The notes under the pieces were generated by a model that saw only the letters and a list, made by a program, of their open reading frames with translations, searched no databases and was not told the DNA's origin. 64,000 bases of DNA, from positions 1-64,000 of the forward strand of contig JAKFWF010000062.1 of NCBI GenBank assembly GCA_021730785.1, in the 5' to 3' direction. The DNA is from Hyphomicrobiaceae bacterium (lineage in GTDB: Bacteria; Pseudomonadota; Alphaproteobacteria; Rhizobiales; Hyphomicrobiaceae). Below, piece after piece: positions 43,384 through 52,082 of the stretch (position 1 is the first letter of the stretch; every line of letters begins with the position of its first letter). Made by a program: the position numbers and the translations under genes.

Positions 43384-44337
43384 TCAGCGCAACGATACGA
43401 CCTCGCACTGGCTGGCCAGGGGGGCCGCGCCCGGCTGCCGATGCCAATCGGCGTGATTGCGCATTTCGCCGTTGCTTCTGATTTGGCGCAGCGCGGCAAG
43501 ATCAATCGTCGCCGCGATCCATCCCGGCTCATTCAATCGCCCCTCGGCCAGCACGCCGGTTTCCGCAATACGGACTTCCGGCGGCGTAAAGATGCCCGCC
43601 GCCCCCGTATTGCGGTCGACGGCCGGCGACCACAGCGCGTCGCCGATGGTCGGCGAGGTGATGGTTGCGATCTGGTTTTCGAGCGCCCGCGCCCTGGCGC
43701 CCGCGCGCACCCGGTGGAAGCCCGCGAGCCGCTCGGTGCAGGAGGGAACCAGGATGATCTCGGCGCCGGCCTCGACCTGCGCCCGCACCAGCAGCGGGAA
43801 TTCGCAGTCGTAGCAGATGGCGATGCCGATGCGGCCGAGCGCCGTGTCAAAGACCCGCAGTCTGTCACCCGGCACCACGCCCCAGGCGACCTCGAACGGC
43901 GTCATGATCATCTTGTCCTGCACGCCGACGCGGCCCGCGGGTGTGATCAGCCGTGCCCTGTTGGTGAAGCGCCCGTCGGCGCGGCGGGCGGGCCCGCTGC
44001 CGGCCAAAATGTGCATACCGTATTGGCGGGCGAAGCGCGCAATCGTCGCTTCCATGTGGGGCGCGAGATCGGCGACGGCTGCAAGCGTCGCCTGCAGATC
44101 GCTGTAGACAGTGACGCCGCAGGTGGCGGCAAGTTCGATCGCGCCATATTCGGGGAAGACCAGCAGTTCGGCGCCGGTTGCGGCCCGTGCGGCAACCCAC
44201 CCTTCGATCTTTTCAGCCCACGCTTCGAACGTTGCCGGCTGGTCGAGCGGGTATTGCGCGGCGGCGACCTGGACCGTGTGCGGCCGCTCCGCATCTTCCA
44301 GCGGGCGCGCGGCCGGCGGATCGGATGGCGCCATCAC
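43384..44337 (-). CDS. Carbon-nitrogen hydrolase (nitrilase superfamily)
   Basis: A 317-residue enzyme with the Glu-Lys-Cys triad: Glu in LLVFPEYGAIEL, Lys in VQDKMIMTPFE and Cys in IGIAICYDCEFPLL. The superfamily hydrolyses amides or nitriles through the Cys thiol. Its ATG overlaps the stop of the GNAT gene (44334-44337). Fusion or pairing of GNAT and nitrilase domains is known in other bacteria, so the two likely act on the same compound. No signal peptide. Confidence 0.9.
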   Translation of the reverse strand: MMAPSDPPAARPLEDAERPHTVQVAAAQYPLDQPATFEAWAEKIEGWVAARAATGAELLVFPEYGAIELAATCGVTVYSDLQATLAAVADLAPHMEATIARFARQYGMHILAGSGPARRADGRFTNRARLITPAGRVGVQDKMIMTPFEVAWGVVPGDRLRVFDTALGRIGIAICYDCEFPLLVRAQVEAGAEIILVPSCTERLAGFHRVRAGARARALENQIATITSPTIGDALWSPAVDRNTGAAGIFTPPEVRIAETGVLAEGRLNEPGWIAATIDLAALRQIRSNGEMRNHADWHRQPGAAPLASQCEVVSLR

Positions 44338-44936
44338 AGACCTCGCACCCAGAACTGCATGGGCTTTTCTGTTTCAGTGGGTTCGCCCAGGTCTTGCCAG
44401 CTGTACGTGCCGAGCATGCCTGCTTGTTTGACATAGCCGCGCTTCGTCCAGAAGGCGTCGAGGGGCACGTAGTCCGCAGGCCGCGCCGGGTGGTCGAGGG
44501 GCCGCACCACGCCGCAGAACGCCGTGTGCGTGAAGGGCTTGCCACCGGAGCTATGGCTGCGGGCACGCGCCTCGCGATGGTCGAAGAAGGCGTGGCCCAA
44601 TCCACGCCCGCGGTAGGCAGGCAGCAGCACGCTCTCGCCGAAATAGAAGATGCGATCGGGATCGAAACCGTTGGCCTCGAACAGCGGGGCGAAGCGCTCG
44701 GTATGCTCGCGCAAGGGTGAAGCCGTTGCAACGCCGACGATTCTGTCGCCGTCGCGGGCGGCCACCACCACGGCATCACGGGCGGCCGCGAACTTCGCGA
44801 GATAGTCCTGCTCGTAGTCGAGCGTGCCGTCGTACAGATAGGGCCAGTCGCGAAACACCGTGATGCGCAGCTGGGCGAGTGCCGGCAACGCTGCGCCGAG
44901 CTCCGGGCCGGTCAGGGTTTGCACGGTGAGGGGCAT
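44334..44936 (-). CDS. GNAT-family N-acetyltransferase coupled to the nitrilase gene
   Basis: A 200-residue GNAT protein. The acetyl-CoA loop is LLPAYRGRGLGHAFFDHREA, preceded by RIFYFGESVL; DYVPLDAFWTKRGYVKQ is the typical C-terminal motif. I placed the start at ATG 44936 (MPLTVQTLTG); the frame is open further upstream but not conserved. It heads the operon with the carbon-nitrogen hydrolase. Substrate unknown, most likely a small amine. Confidence 0.87.
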   Translation of the reverse strand: MPLTVQTLTGPELGAALPALAQLRITVFRDWPYLYDGTLDYEQDYLAKFAAARDAVVVAARDGDRIVGVATASPLREHTERFAPLFEANGFDPDRIFYFGESVLLPAYRGRGLGHAFFDHREARARSHSSGGKPFTHTAFCGVVRPLDHPARPADYVPLDAFWTKRGYVKQAGMLGTYSWQDLGEPTETEKPMQFWVRGL

Positions 44937-45231
44937 CGGGTGTTCCAGCGTCTCAGGTGCGGCGAGGATTGCATGGGATAGCGCGTGCTTGGCAAGTGGA
45001 GGTGGTGTGGGGGGCGAGATAGCGAGGAGCGGGCACCGCTGCCGGAAAATTGAGGAGCCCGATCTGATTGCCCAACGTTCAGTGAAATGCAACGTTTGGT
45101 GATGAATCGAAGCTGGCGTCACCGCTTTGACTGCAACCTCCCCGGTTCGGTTTGCCGGATATTTGGCCAGCGCTGAAACACGCTGCCCAGATTCCGGGAA
45201 ACCGACATGTGACGACTGGCTCACCCCACCC

Positions 45232-45642
45232 CTACGCCGACACCTGCATGATCCAGTCGGTGAGGTTGTAGTAGGTGGTGACGCGGGTGATCTTGCCGTC
45301 GCGGATGGCAAAGAACGTGCCGGCGGGCAGGCGATAGGTCTGGCCCTTGGCCTCGGGCAGGCCGGTTTCGGTGACGAGGTACTGGCCGATCACGTTGAAC
45401 TCGGCCGCAGCTCGTCCGCCGTCGGCCGTCGTCATGATCACGATGCCGTCGAGCTGCTCCCCATAGTGGTGCGACATGCGCGCGCAAAAGGCGTGGAAAC
45501 GCTCGCGCCCCTCGCGCCGTTCGCCCTGGTTGGTGTCGTGCACGATGTCGTCGGCAACGCAGGCGAGCATGCCGTCGATGTCGCCCTTGTTGAAGGCTTC
45601 GTAGTAGCGGGTGATGAGGGCCTGGGTGACGGGTGCTGGCAT
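45232..45642 (-). CDS. SnoaL/NTF2-like protein (ketosteroid isomerase-related)
   Basis: A 136-residue cone-fold protein. It reads ITRYYEAFNKGDIDGMLACV, then ADDIVHDTNQGERREGRERF, GQYLVTETGLPEAKGQTYRL and FAIRDGKITRVTTYYNLTDW, all in keeping with the family. Members are isomerases, hydrolases or binding proteins; the activity here is open. It is downstream of urtE (77 bases) on the same strand and may ride on its transcript by chance. Confidence 0.82.
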   Translation of the reverse strand: MPAPVTQALITRYYEAFNKGDIDGMLACVADDIVHDTNQGERREGRERFHAFCARMSHHYGEQLDGIVIMTTADGGRAAAEFNVIGQYLVTETGLPEAKGQTYRLPAGTFFAIRDGKITRVTTYYNLTDWIMQVSA

Positions 45643-45719
45643 GGCTTGTGTCTCGTGATGGCGTGGGGCGGGACGGGGCTCCTCGCGACTTTACGACCTC
45701 GCGCCGTCGGCCGACAGCC

Positions 45720-46415
45720 TTAAACCGTCATGAGCTTGCGCACATCCGCCTCGACCATGCTGGCCTTGGTGCCGGCCAGCACGACCTCGCCGCGCTCCAG
45801 CACAGCGAAGGTGTCAGTCAGCTCCTTGGCGAAGTCGAAGTACTGCTCGACGAGGACGATCGCCATGGTGCCCTTGGTGCGCAGAAAGGTGATCGCCCGG
45901 CCGATGTCCTTGATGATCGACGGCTGGATGCCCTCGGTCGGCTCGTCGAGCACCAGAAGCTTCGGCCGCGTGACGAGCGCGCGCGCAATCGCCAACTGCT
46001 GCTGCTGCCCGCCGGACAGATCGCCGCCGCGCCGCCCCAGCATGGATTTGAGGATCGGAAACAGCTCGAACAGTTCAGGTGGAATATGCCGGTCGATGCG
46101 CTGCAGCGGCGCATAGCCGGTCTCGAGGTTTTCCTTGACCGTCAGCAGCGGAAAGATCTCGCGGCCCTGCGGCACGTAGGCGATGCCGCGCCGCGCCCGC
46201 TCGTGCGGCTTGAGCTTCGAGATGTCTTCGCCATTGAAGTGGATCGCGCCGCCACTGATCGGCTGGTGGCCGACAATGGCGCGCAGCAGCGAGCTTTTGC
46301 CGACGCCGTTGCGGCCGAGCACGCAGGTGATGCGGCCGGTCTCGGCGGTGATGGACACGCGCCGCAGGGCCTGTGCCGCGCCATAGTGCAAATCGATCGC
46401 GTTGACGGTGAGCAT
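45720..46415 (-). CDS. urtE: Urea ABC transporter ATP-binding protein UrtE
   Basis: A 231-residue LivF-like ATPase. Walker A is GRNGVGKSSLLRAI, the signature LSGGQQQQLAIARAL, Walker B LLVLDEPTEGIQPSII, where the EGIQPS is typical of UrtE. ATG 46415 (MLTVNAIDLHYG) has GGAG upstream; a start nine codons earlier would overlap the Uma2 gene. It is the last gene of the urea-transport operon urtABCDE and is separated from urtD by the inserted Uma2 gene. Confidence 0.93.
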   Translation of the reverse strand: MLTVNAIDLHYGAAQALRRVSITAETGRITCVLGRNGVGKSSLLRAIVGHQPISGGAIHFNGEDISKLKPHERARRGIAYVPQGREIFPLLTVKENLETGYAPLQRIDRHIPPELFELFPILKSMLGRRGGDLSGGQQQQLAIARALVTRPKLLVLDEPTEGIQPSIIKDIGRAITFLRTKGTMAIVLVEQYFDFAKELTDTFAVLERGEVVLAGTKASMVEADVRKLMTV

Positions 46416-46438
46416 GGGGTGCTCCGATTGTTCCGTGA

Positions 46439-47038
46439 TCACTCGACCTCGACGCCAAGGTCGGTGAGGCGGAGCGCCAAGGCCGGCACGGCGAGCGGCG
46501 TGATTGGATCGGCTGGCCCGTAGTCTTTCACGTCGCCGTAGCCGTCCGATCCAGGCTGGCGATGCACGGTGGTGACGAGGCTGCGGGCATCAATCACCCA
46601 GTACTCGCGCACGCCGAACGCGGCATAAACCGGCGCCTTGACCTTCAGGTCGTAGGAGATGCTGGTATCGGACACCTCTACGACGAGCAATGCCGTGTCG
46701 CCGCGCACATCGGGCACGTAGAGGTTACCAGGGAAAACCAGGATGTCGGGTTCCGGCTCGTGATGGTCCACAAGGCGGAACGCTGGCTCGGTCGCGAACT
46801 TGATGTCGAGCGGCAGCCGCCGTGCCCAGTTCAGCATCAGTTCGCTGCGCACGATCTCGTGCCGGTTGCCCTTGGCCGCCATCGTGATGATCTCCCCGTC
46901 GATCAATTCGACGCGTTCCTCCTCGTGGATGACGCCGACCCTGACCAACTGCTCCAGTTCACCGGCGGTCCATCGGCGGCGCGCTGGCTCGCTCAGGCGC
47001 GGTAGCGCTTGCGGCGGGGATTTGAGGTGGATGTTCAT
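46439..47038 (-). CDS. Uma2-family (DUF820) putative nuclease inserted in the urea operon
   Basis: A 199-residue protein with a restriction-like PD-(D/E)xK fold: EPDILVFPGN (Asp), LLVVEVSDTS (Glu) and YDLKVKAPVYAAFGVREYWVID (Lys and the following helix). The first part, RRWTAGELEQLVRVGVIHEEERVELIDGEI, is the classic opening of Uma2 proteins. They are frequent in cyanobacteria and some Alphaproteobacteria and have no settled role. It lies between urtD (46 bases before) and urtE (23 bases after) on the same strand, so it is probably co-transcribed. It is not part of urt operons elsewhere. Confidence 0.87.
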   Translation of the reverse strand: MNIHLKSPPQALPRLSEPARRRWTAGELEQLVRVGVIHEEERVELIDGEIITMAAKGNRHEIVRSELMLNWARRLPLDIKFATEPAFRLVDHHEPEPDILVFPGNLYVPDVRGDTALLVVEVSDTSISYDLKVKAPVYAAFGVREYWVIDARSLVTTVHRQPGSDGYGDVKDYGPADPITPLAVPALALRLTDLGVEVE

Positions 47039-47084
47039 GCCAAGTTCTTACCACGACCGCCGCCGTGTCCGCCAGATTGCTGAC

Positions 47085-47834
47085 TCACCGCCCCAGATAG
47101 ACCTCGATCACGCGCTCGTTGGCGGAGACCTGGTCGAGCGAGCCTTCGGCCAGCACGCTGCCCTCGTGCAGCACGGTGACGCGCACGCCGAGGCGGCGCA
47201 CGAAGTCCATGTCGTGCTCGACGACGATGACGGAATGGTCGCGCGCGATTTCGCGCAGCAGATCGGCGGTGGTCTCGGTCTCAGCATCGGTCATGCCGGC
47301 GACCGGCTCGTCGACGAGCAGGAGCTTGGGGTCCTGGGCGATCAGCATGCCGATTTCGAGCCACTGCTTCTGCCCGTGGGAGAGCGCACCGGCCGCCCGC
47401 GCGCGATGGTCGCCGAGACGGATGGTGCCGAGGATCTGGTCGATGCGCCCTTCGTCCGGTGCATTGCGGCGCCAGAAAAGATTGTGCACGACGCGCCGGT
47501 TGCCGCGCAAGGCGAGGAGCAGGTTGTCCTCCACCGTGTGCATCTCGAACACGGTCGGCTTCTGGAACTTGCGGCCGATGCCGAGGTTGGCGATTGCCGC
47601 TTCGTCGAGCTTGGTGAGGTCATTGGTGCGGTCGAACAGCACCTCGCCATCGTCGGGCCGGGTCTTGCCGGTGATCACGTCCATCATCGTGGTCTTGCCG
47701 GCGCCGTTCGGCCCGATGATCGCGCGCATCTCGCCGTGGCGGATGTCGAGGGAAAGGCCGTTCAACGCGCGGAAGCCGTCAAAGGAAACTTCGACGCCCG
47801 AGAGATACAGCAGCGAATGGGTGATGTCGGTCAT
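47085..47834 (-). CDS. urtD: Urea ABC transporter ATP-binding protein UrtD
   Basis: A 249-residue LivG-like ATPase. VSFDGFRALNGLSLDIRHGE, Walker A GPNGAGKTTMMDVITG, KTRPDDGEVLFD, the signature region LSHGQKQWLEIGMLI, and Walker B LLLVDEPVAGMTDAET are all characteristic of UrtD. The ATG overlaps the urtC stop (47831-47834). Together with UrtE it powers the UrtBC permease. Confidence 0.95.
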   Translation of the reverse strand: MTDITHSLLYLSGVEVSFDGFRALNGLSLDIRHGEMRAIIGPNGAGKTTMMDVITGKTRPDDGEVLFDRTNDLTKLDEAAIANLGIGRKFQKPTVFEMHTVEDNLLLALRGNRRVVHNLFWRRNAPDEGRIDQILGTIRLGDHRARAAGALSHGQKQWLEIGMLIAQDPKLLLVDEPVAGMTDAETETTADLLREIARDHSVIVVEHDMDFVRRLGVRVTVLHEGSVLAEGSLDQVSANERVIEVYLGR

Positions 47835-49006
47835 TTTAGTGGCGCTTCCGACTCCGCTTCGCGGAGCCGGCCGGAAGCGCTGGTTGATCCCGCATGTGCC
47901 GGCCGGCGCGCGGAACGCGTGTCGGCAGCGACATCAAAGAATGTCCCGACAATGCCGTTGGGCAGGAAGCGCGTCACCAGCACGAACAGCGCGCCGAGCA
48001 CGAACAGCCAGTAGGGGGCGAGGATGCCGCTGGTGAAGGTCGTCTTGGCAAAGTTCACGAGGATCGCGCCGAGGGCGGCTCCAACGAGCGTGCCCCGTCC
48101 GCCGACTGCGACCCACAGCACCACCTCGATCGACTGGGCGGGGTGGAATTCACTCGGGTTGATGATGCCGACCTGGGGCACGTAAAGCGCGCCTGCAATG
48201 CCAGCCATCGCAGCTGATAGCGTGAATAGGAACGTCTTGTAGGCGTCTACCCGGTAGCCGAGGAAGCGCGTGCGGCTTTCAGCGTCCCGGATCGCAACCA
48301 GCACCTTGCCGAGCTTGGAGGCGACGACGTAGCGCGCAACGATATAGCACAGCATCAAAGTCATGGCCGTGATCGAGAACAGCGCCGCACGCGTGGCCGG
48401 CGCCTGTACGGGAAAGCCGAGGATGTCCTTGAAGTCGGTGAGGCCGTTGTTGCCGCCAAATCCCATGTCGTTGCGAAAGAACGACAGCCACAGCGCATAG
48501 GTCAGCATTTGCGTGATGATCGACAGGTAGACACCTGTGACCCGTGACCGGAAGGCGAACCAGCCGAACACGAAGGCGAGGATGCCGGGCGCCAGGACCA
48601 CCATCAGTGCCGCGAACGGGAAGATGTCGAAGCCCCACCAGTACCAGGGCAACTCCTTCCAGTTCAGGAACACCATGAAGTCGGGCAACAGCGGGTTCGC
48701 ATAAACGCCGCGGCTGCCGATCTGGCGCATGAGGTACATGCCCATGGCGTAGCCGCCGAGCGCGAAGAAGGCGCCGTGGCCGAGGCTTAGGATGCCGGCA
48801 TAGCCCCAGATCAGGTCGAGCGAGAGGGCGAGGATCGCAAACGACAGATACTTGCCCCACAGTGCCACGCTGGACGTGCCGATGTGCAGCAACGATGAGG
48901 GCGGGAATACCAGATGGCAGAACGGCACGACGACGGCTGCAATGGCGAGCAGTCCGAGGAAGATCGCAGACCGGCGGTCGTCGGTAAGGAACGTGCGTGC
49001 GATCAT
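47831..49006 (-). CDS. urtC: Urea ABC transporter permease UrtC
   Basis: A 391-residue LivM-like permease with about ten helices. SLDLIWGYAGILSLGHGAFFALGGYAMGMYLM is the family hallmark. The UrtC middle part LLPDFMVFLNWKELPWYWWG is also clear, and the later IRDAESRTRFLGYRVDAYK is the ATPase-contact loop. The start is ATG 49006, which overlaps the urtB stop. The C-terminal tail of about 40 residues (DVAADTRSARRPAHAG) is not conserved. Confidence 0.94.
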   Translation of the reverse strand: MIARTFLTDDRRSAIFLGLLAIAAVVVPFCHLVFPPSSLLHIGTSSVALWGKYLSFAILALSLDLIWGYAGILSLGHGAFFALGGYAMGMYLMRQIGSRGVYANPLLPDFMVFLNWKELPWYWWGFDIFPFAALMVVLAPGILAFVFGWFAFRSRVTGVYLSIITQMLTYALWLSFFRNDMGFGGNNGLTDFKDILGFPVQAPATRAALFSITAMTLMLCYIVARYVVASKLGKVLVAIRDAESRTRFLGYRVDAYKTFLFTLSAAMAGIAGALYVPQVGIINPSEFHPAQSIEVVLWVAVGGRGTLVGAALGAILVNFAKTTFTSGILAPYWLFVLGALFVLVTRFLPNGIVGTFFDVAADTRSARRPAHAGSTSASGRLREAESEAPLK

Positions 49007-50595
49007 GTCTCCACCGCCCGGCCCTTCAAGGCGAACATGCCGCGCGGCCGCTTCTGGATGAACATGATGACGGCGATCAGCAATATGATCTTGCCGAGTA
49101 CGGCGCCGGCAAAGGGCTCGAGCAGCTTGTTTGCAAGGCCGAGCGAGAGCGCGCCAACCAGCGTGCCCCACAGATTGCCGACGCCGCCAAAGACGACGAC
49201 GAGGAAGCTGTCGACGATGTAGCCCTGACCGAGGTTCGGTGACACGTTGTCGATCTGGCTGAGCGCGACGCCGGCTAATCCTGCGATCCCCGAGCCGAGC
49301 CCGAAGGTCAGCGCATCGACGCGGGCTGTTGGAATGCCCATGGAACTCGCCATGCGGCGGTTCTGGGTGACCGCGCGCATGTGCAACCCGAGCGCGGTGT
49401 ACTTCAAGGCCATCAGCAGGCCAATGAAGATCAGGCCGGCGAACACGATGATCCAGAGCCGGTTCCAGGTGATGACGAGTTCACCAATCTTGAAGGCACC
49501 CGACATGAAATTCGGTGCGCCAACTTCCCGGTTGGTCGGGCCGAACCACGTGCGCACGGCCTGCTGCAGGATCAAGCTGACGCCCCAGGTGGCGAGCAGC
49601 GTGTCGAGCGGGCGGCCGTAGAGGAAGCGGATCACGGTGCGTTCGATGGCCATGCCGATGGCGCCGGCCACCAGGAATGCGAGCGGGATCGCCATCGCCA
49701 GCGAATAGTCGAACAGTCCGGGCGCGGCGTTGCGGATCACCTCCTGCACCACGAACGTGGTGTAGGCGCCGAGCATCACCATCTCGCCGTGCGCCATGTT
49801 GATGACGCCCATGACGCCGAAGGTGATGGCGAGGCCGATCGCCGCCAGCAGCAGCACGGAGCCGAGCGACAGCCCATACCAGACGTTCTGGCCGATCCGC
49901 CAAACGGCGAGACCTTTCTCGATGTCGGCGACGGCGCGGTTGGCGGCGTCCCTGAGTGCTGCGGGCGCATCTGCCGGCACATTGCGCAGGGCCGCGATTG
50001 CCGACTGGTCGCCGCGCTGCTTCAAGGTGACGACGGCCGCCAGGCGGGCGGTCTGCGGCGCATCGGCCTTGCCGAGCAGGATGACCGCGCGGGCCGCTTC
50101 CAGCGCGAGGCTGACCCTGGGGTCCTTCTCGCCGTCCAGCGCCGCTTCGACCTGGGACAGCTTCGTCGCATCCTGCGACTTGAAGATCGACTGCGCGGCG
50201 TCGAGGCGCTTTGCCGGATCGGGCGACAGCAACGTCATGGCGCCAAGGGCTTCCTGCACGGCACCACGCACGCGGTTGTTCTGGCGCACGGGCGTGAGGT
50301 CGGCCGGTGGTGCCGTGACCACAGCGCCGGTCGCAGCATTGGCGAGCTTGCCCTCCTTGCCCGTTATCGCGACCAGTTTCTGGGCGGCGGAAAACTGCAG
50401 GCGGTTGTCGGCGAGGGCTTCGAGAATGGCGCTGGCATTAGCATCGCCCGAGGTTGCGATCTCGCCGGCGGCGATTGCGGTTTCCCCATAGCTGTCGTCG
50501 AGCAGGCGGGCGAGGGCCTCATCGAGCTTGGCGGCGGTTGCGGGCGCAGCCAGCAGCACGGCCAACAGCCACAGGAGGGTCGCGAGGCGGCGCAT
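49003..50595 (-). CDS. urtB: Urea ABC transporter permease UrtB
   Basis: A 530-residue protein with the UrtB layout: signal-like start (LATLLWLLAVLLAAPATAA), a periplasmic alpha-helical domain of about 210 residues (DEALARLLDDSYGETAIAAGE) and a LivH-like permease (IGLAITFGVMGVINMAHGEMVMLGAYTTF, RMASSMGIPTARVDALTFGLGSGIAGLAGV). I use ATG 50595 (MRRLATLLW); an earlier frame is not conserved. It lies 155 bases after urtA, with a perfect hairpin between. Confidence 0.95.
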   Translation of the reverse strand: MRRLATLLWLLAVLLAAPATAAKLDEALARLLDDSYGETAIAAGEIATSGDANASAILEALADNRLQFSAAQKLVAITGKEGKLANAATGAVVTAPPADLTPVRQNNRVRGAVQEALGAMTLLSPDPAKRLDAAQSIFKSQDATKLSQVEAALDGEKDPRVSLALEAARAVILLGKADAPQTARLAAVVTLKQRGDQSAIAALRNVPADAPAALRDAANRAVADIEKGLAVWRIGQNVWYGLSLGSVLLLAAIGLAITFGVMGVINMAHGEMVMLGAYTTFVVQEVIRNAAPGLFDYSLAMAIPLAFLVAGAIGMAIERTVIRFLYGRPLDTLLATWGVSLILQQAVRTWFGPTNREVGAPNFMSGAFKIGELVITWNRLWIIVFAGLIFIGLLMALKYTALGLHMRAVTQNRRMASSMGIPTARVDALTFGLGSGIAGLAGVALSQIDNVSPNLGQGYIVDSFLVVVFGGVGNLWGTLVGALSLGLANKLLEPFAGAVLGKIILLIAVIMFIQKRPRGMFALKGRAVET

Positions 50596-50636
50596 TATCG
50601 TGTTCAATTCCAAGCAATGAGCGTCGGATGTCGCGG

Positions 50637-50671
50637 ATCGGGCGGCATACTGCAACAGCATGCCGCCCGAT
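50637..50671. terminator. Hairpin between urtA and urtB
   Basis: Arms ATCGGGCGGCAT and ATGCCGCCCGAT (12 bp, perfect) with an 11-base loop. On the urt coding strand it is not followed by a T-run, so it probably works as a partial terminator or mRNA stabiliser that lets urtA be made in excess over the membrane and ATPase parts. This is inferred from position. Confidence 0.6.
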
Positions 50672-50750
50672 TATTATTCCAGCGTGTCCCGGGGGACGCT
50701 GATGATGCTCTCCCCCGGCACGCGTGGTGCCGAGGGAAAGGCACGTCACA

Positions 50751-52028
50751 TCAACCGCACTTGCCGGTCTTGGTGTTGAAGTTGCCGCATTTCTTCTCCA
50801 CCCAGTCGCCGATCAGGTCCTTCGAGCCTTCGAGGCTCTTTGACCAGGCATCGCCCGCGACGAGACCGCTGGTCTTCCAGACGGTTTCCATCTGGCCGTC
50901 GGCCTTGATCTCGCCGATCAGCACGGGCTTGGTGATGTGGTGATTGGGCAGCATCTTCGATACGCCACCGGTCAGGTTGGCAGCTTCGATGCCGGGCAGC
51001 GTGTCGATCACCTTGTCGACGTCGACGGTGCCGGCCTTCTCGACGGCCTTGACCCACATGTTGAAGCCGATCACGTGCGCTTCCATCGGGTCGTTGGTTA
51101 CGCGCTTCGGGTTCTTGGTGAAGGCCTTCCACTTGGCGATGAACTCTTCGTTCGACTTGTCCTTCACGCTCTGGAAATAGTTCCAGGCGGTCAGGTGGCC
51201 GACGAGGTTCTTGGTATCGATGCCGGCGAGCTCTTCTTCGCCGACCGAGAAGGCGACCACGGGAATGTCGGTTGCCTTCACGCCGGCATTGGCGAGTTCC
51301 TTGTAGAACGGCACGTTGGCGTCGCCATTGATCGTCGAGACGACGGCGGTCTTCTTGCCGGCGGTGCCGAACTTCTTGATGTCGGACACGATCGTCTGCC
51401 AGTCCGCGTGGCCGAACGGCGTGTAGTTGATCAGAATGTCATCCTTCGAGACGCCCTTCGCGATCAGGTAGGCTTCGAGGATCTTGTTGGTGGTGCGCGG
51501 ATAGACGTAGTCGGTGCCGGCGAGCACCCAACGCTTCACTTCGCCACCGTCCTTCGACATCAGGTAGTCGACGGCGGGGATCGCCTGCTGGTTCGGCGCA
51601 GCGCCTGTGTAGAACACGTTGCGCTCGGATTCTTCACCCTCGTATTGCACGGGGTAGAACAGGATGCTGTTCAGCTCCTTGAACACGGGCAGCACCGACT
51701 TGCGCGACACGCTGGTCCAGCATCCGAACACCGCCGCGACCTTTTCCTTCGAGATCAGCTCGCGGGCTTTTTCCGCAAACAGCGGCCAGTTGGAGGCCGG
51801 ATCGACGACGACGGCTTCGAGCTTCTTGCCGAGCAATCCGCCCTTCTTGTTCTGCTCGTCGATCAGGAACAGCATGGTGTCCTTCAGCGTGGTTTCGCTG
51901 ATCGCCATGGTGCCCGAGAGCGAGTGCAGAACGCCGACCTTGATCGTGTCCTGGGCGTGGGCCGTGGCGCCGATCGTGAGCGTTGCAGCCGCTGCGAGCG
52001 CAGCAGCCGTGTGACGAACTGAAAACAT
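50751..52028 (-). CDS. urtA: Urea ABC transporter substrate-binding protein UrtA
   Basis: A 425-residue periplasmic binding protein. Signal peptide MFSVRHTAAALAAAATLTIG ending ATAHAQ; then DTIKVGVLHSLSGTMAISET, the UrtA hallmark FGCWTSVSRKSVLPVFKELN, LFYPVQYEGEESERNVFYTG and TDYVYPRTTNKILEAYL. The short Cys-containing tail KKCGNFNTKTGKCG is also typical. First gene of the operon, under a sigma-54 promoter. No urease genes are in this window. Confidence 0.96.
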   Translation of the reverse strand: MFSVRHTAAALAAAATLTIGATAHAQDTIKVGVLHSLSGTMAISETTLKDTMLFLIDEQNKKGGLLGKKLEAVVVDPASNWPLFAEKARELISKEKVAAVFGCWTSVSRKSVLPVFKELNSILFYPVQYEGEESERNVFYTGAAPNQQAIPAVDYLMSKDGGEVKRWVLAGTDYVYPRTTNKILEAYLIAKGVSKDDILINYTPFGHADWQTIVSDIKKFGTAGKKTAVVSTINGDANVPFYKELANAGVKATDIPVVAFSVGEEELAGIDTKNLVGHLTAWNYFQSVKDKSNEEFIAKWKAFTKNPKRVTNDPMEAHVIGFNMWVKAVEKAGTVDVDKVIDTLPGIEAANLTGGVSKMLPNHHITKPVLIGEIKADGQMETVWKTSGLVAGDAWSKSLEGSKDLIGDWVEKKCGNFNTKTGKCG

Positions 52029-52066
52029 GCAGAACCCCTTTGATGGTTAAAGACCGATTAAGGGCA

Positions 52067-52082
52067 AGCAATCCATGTGCCA
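52067..52082 (-). promoter_or_regulatory. Sigma-54 promoter of urtA
   Basis: On the minus strand TGGCACATGGATTGCT matches the -24/-12 consensus (TGGCAC-N5-TTGC), with GG and GC twelve bases apart. It lies about 40 bases before the urtA start codon, so transcription should begin near 52055. This fits NtrC control under nitrogen limitation. I see no clear NtrC dyad, only a weak one around 52155-52172. Confidence 0.8.
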
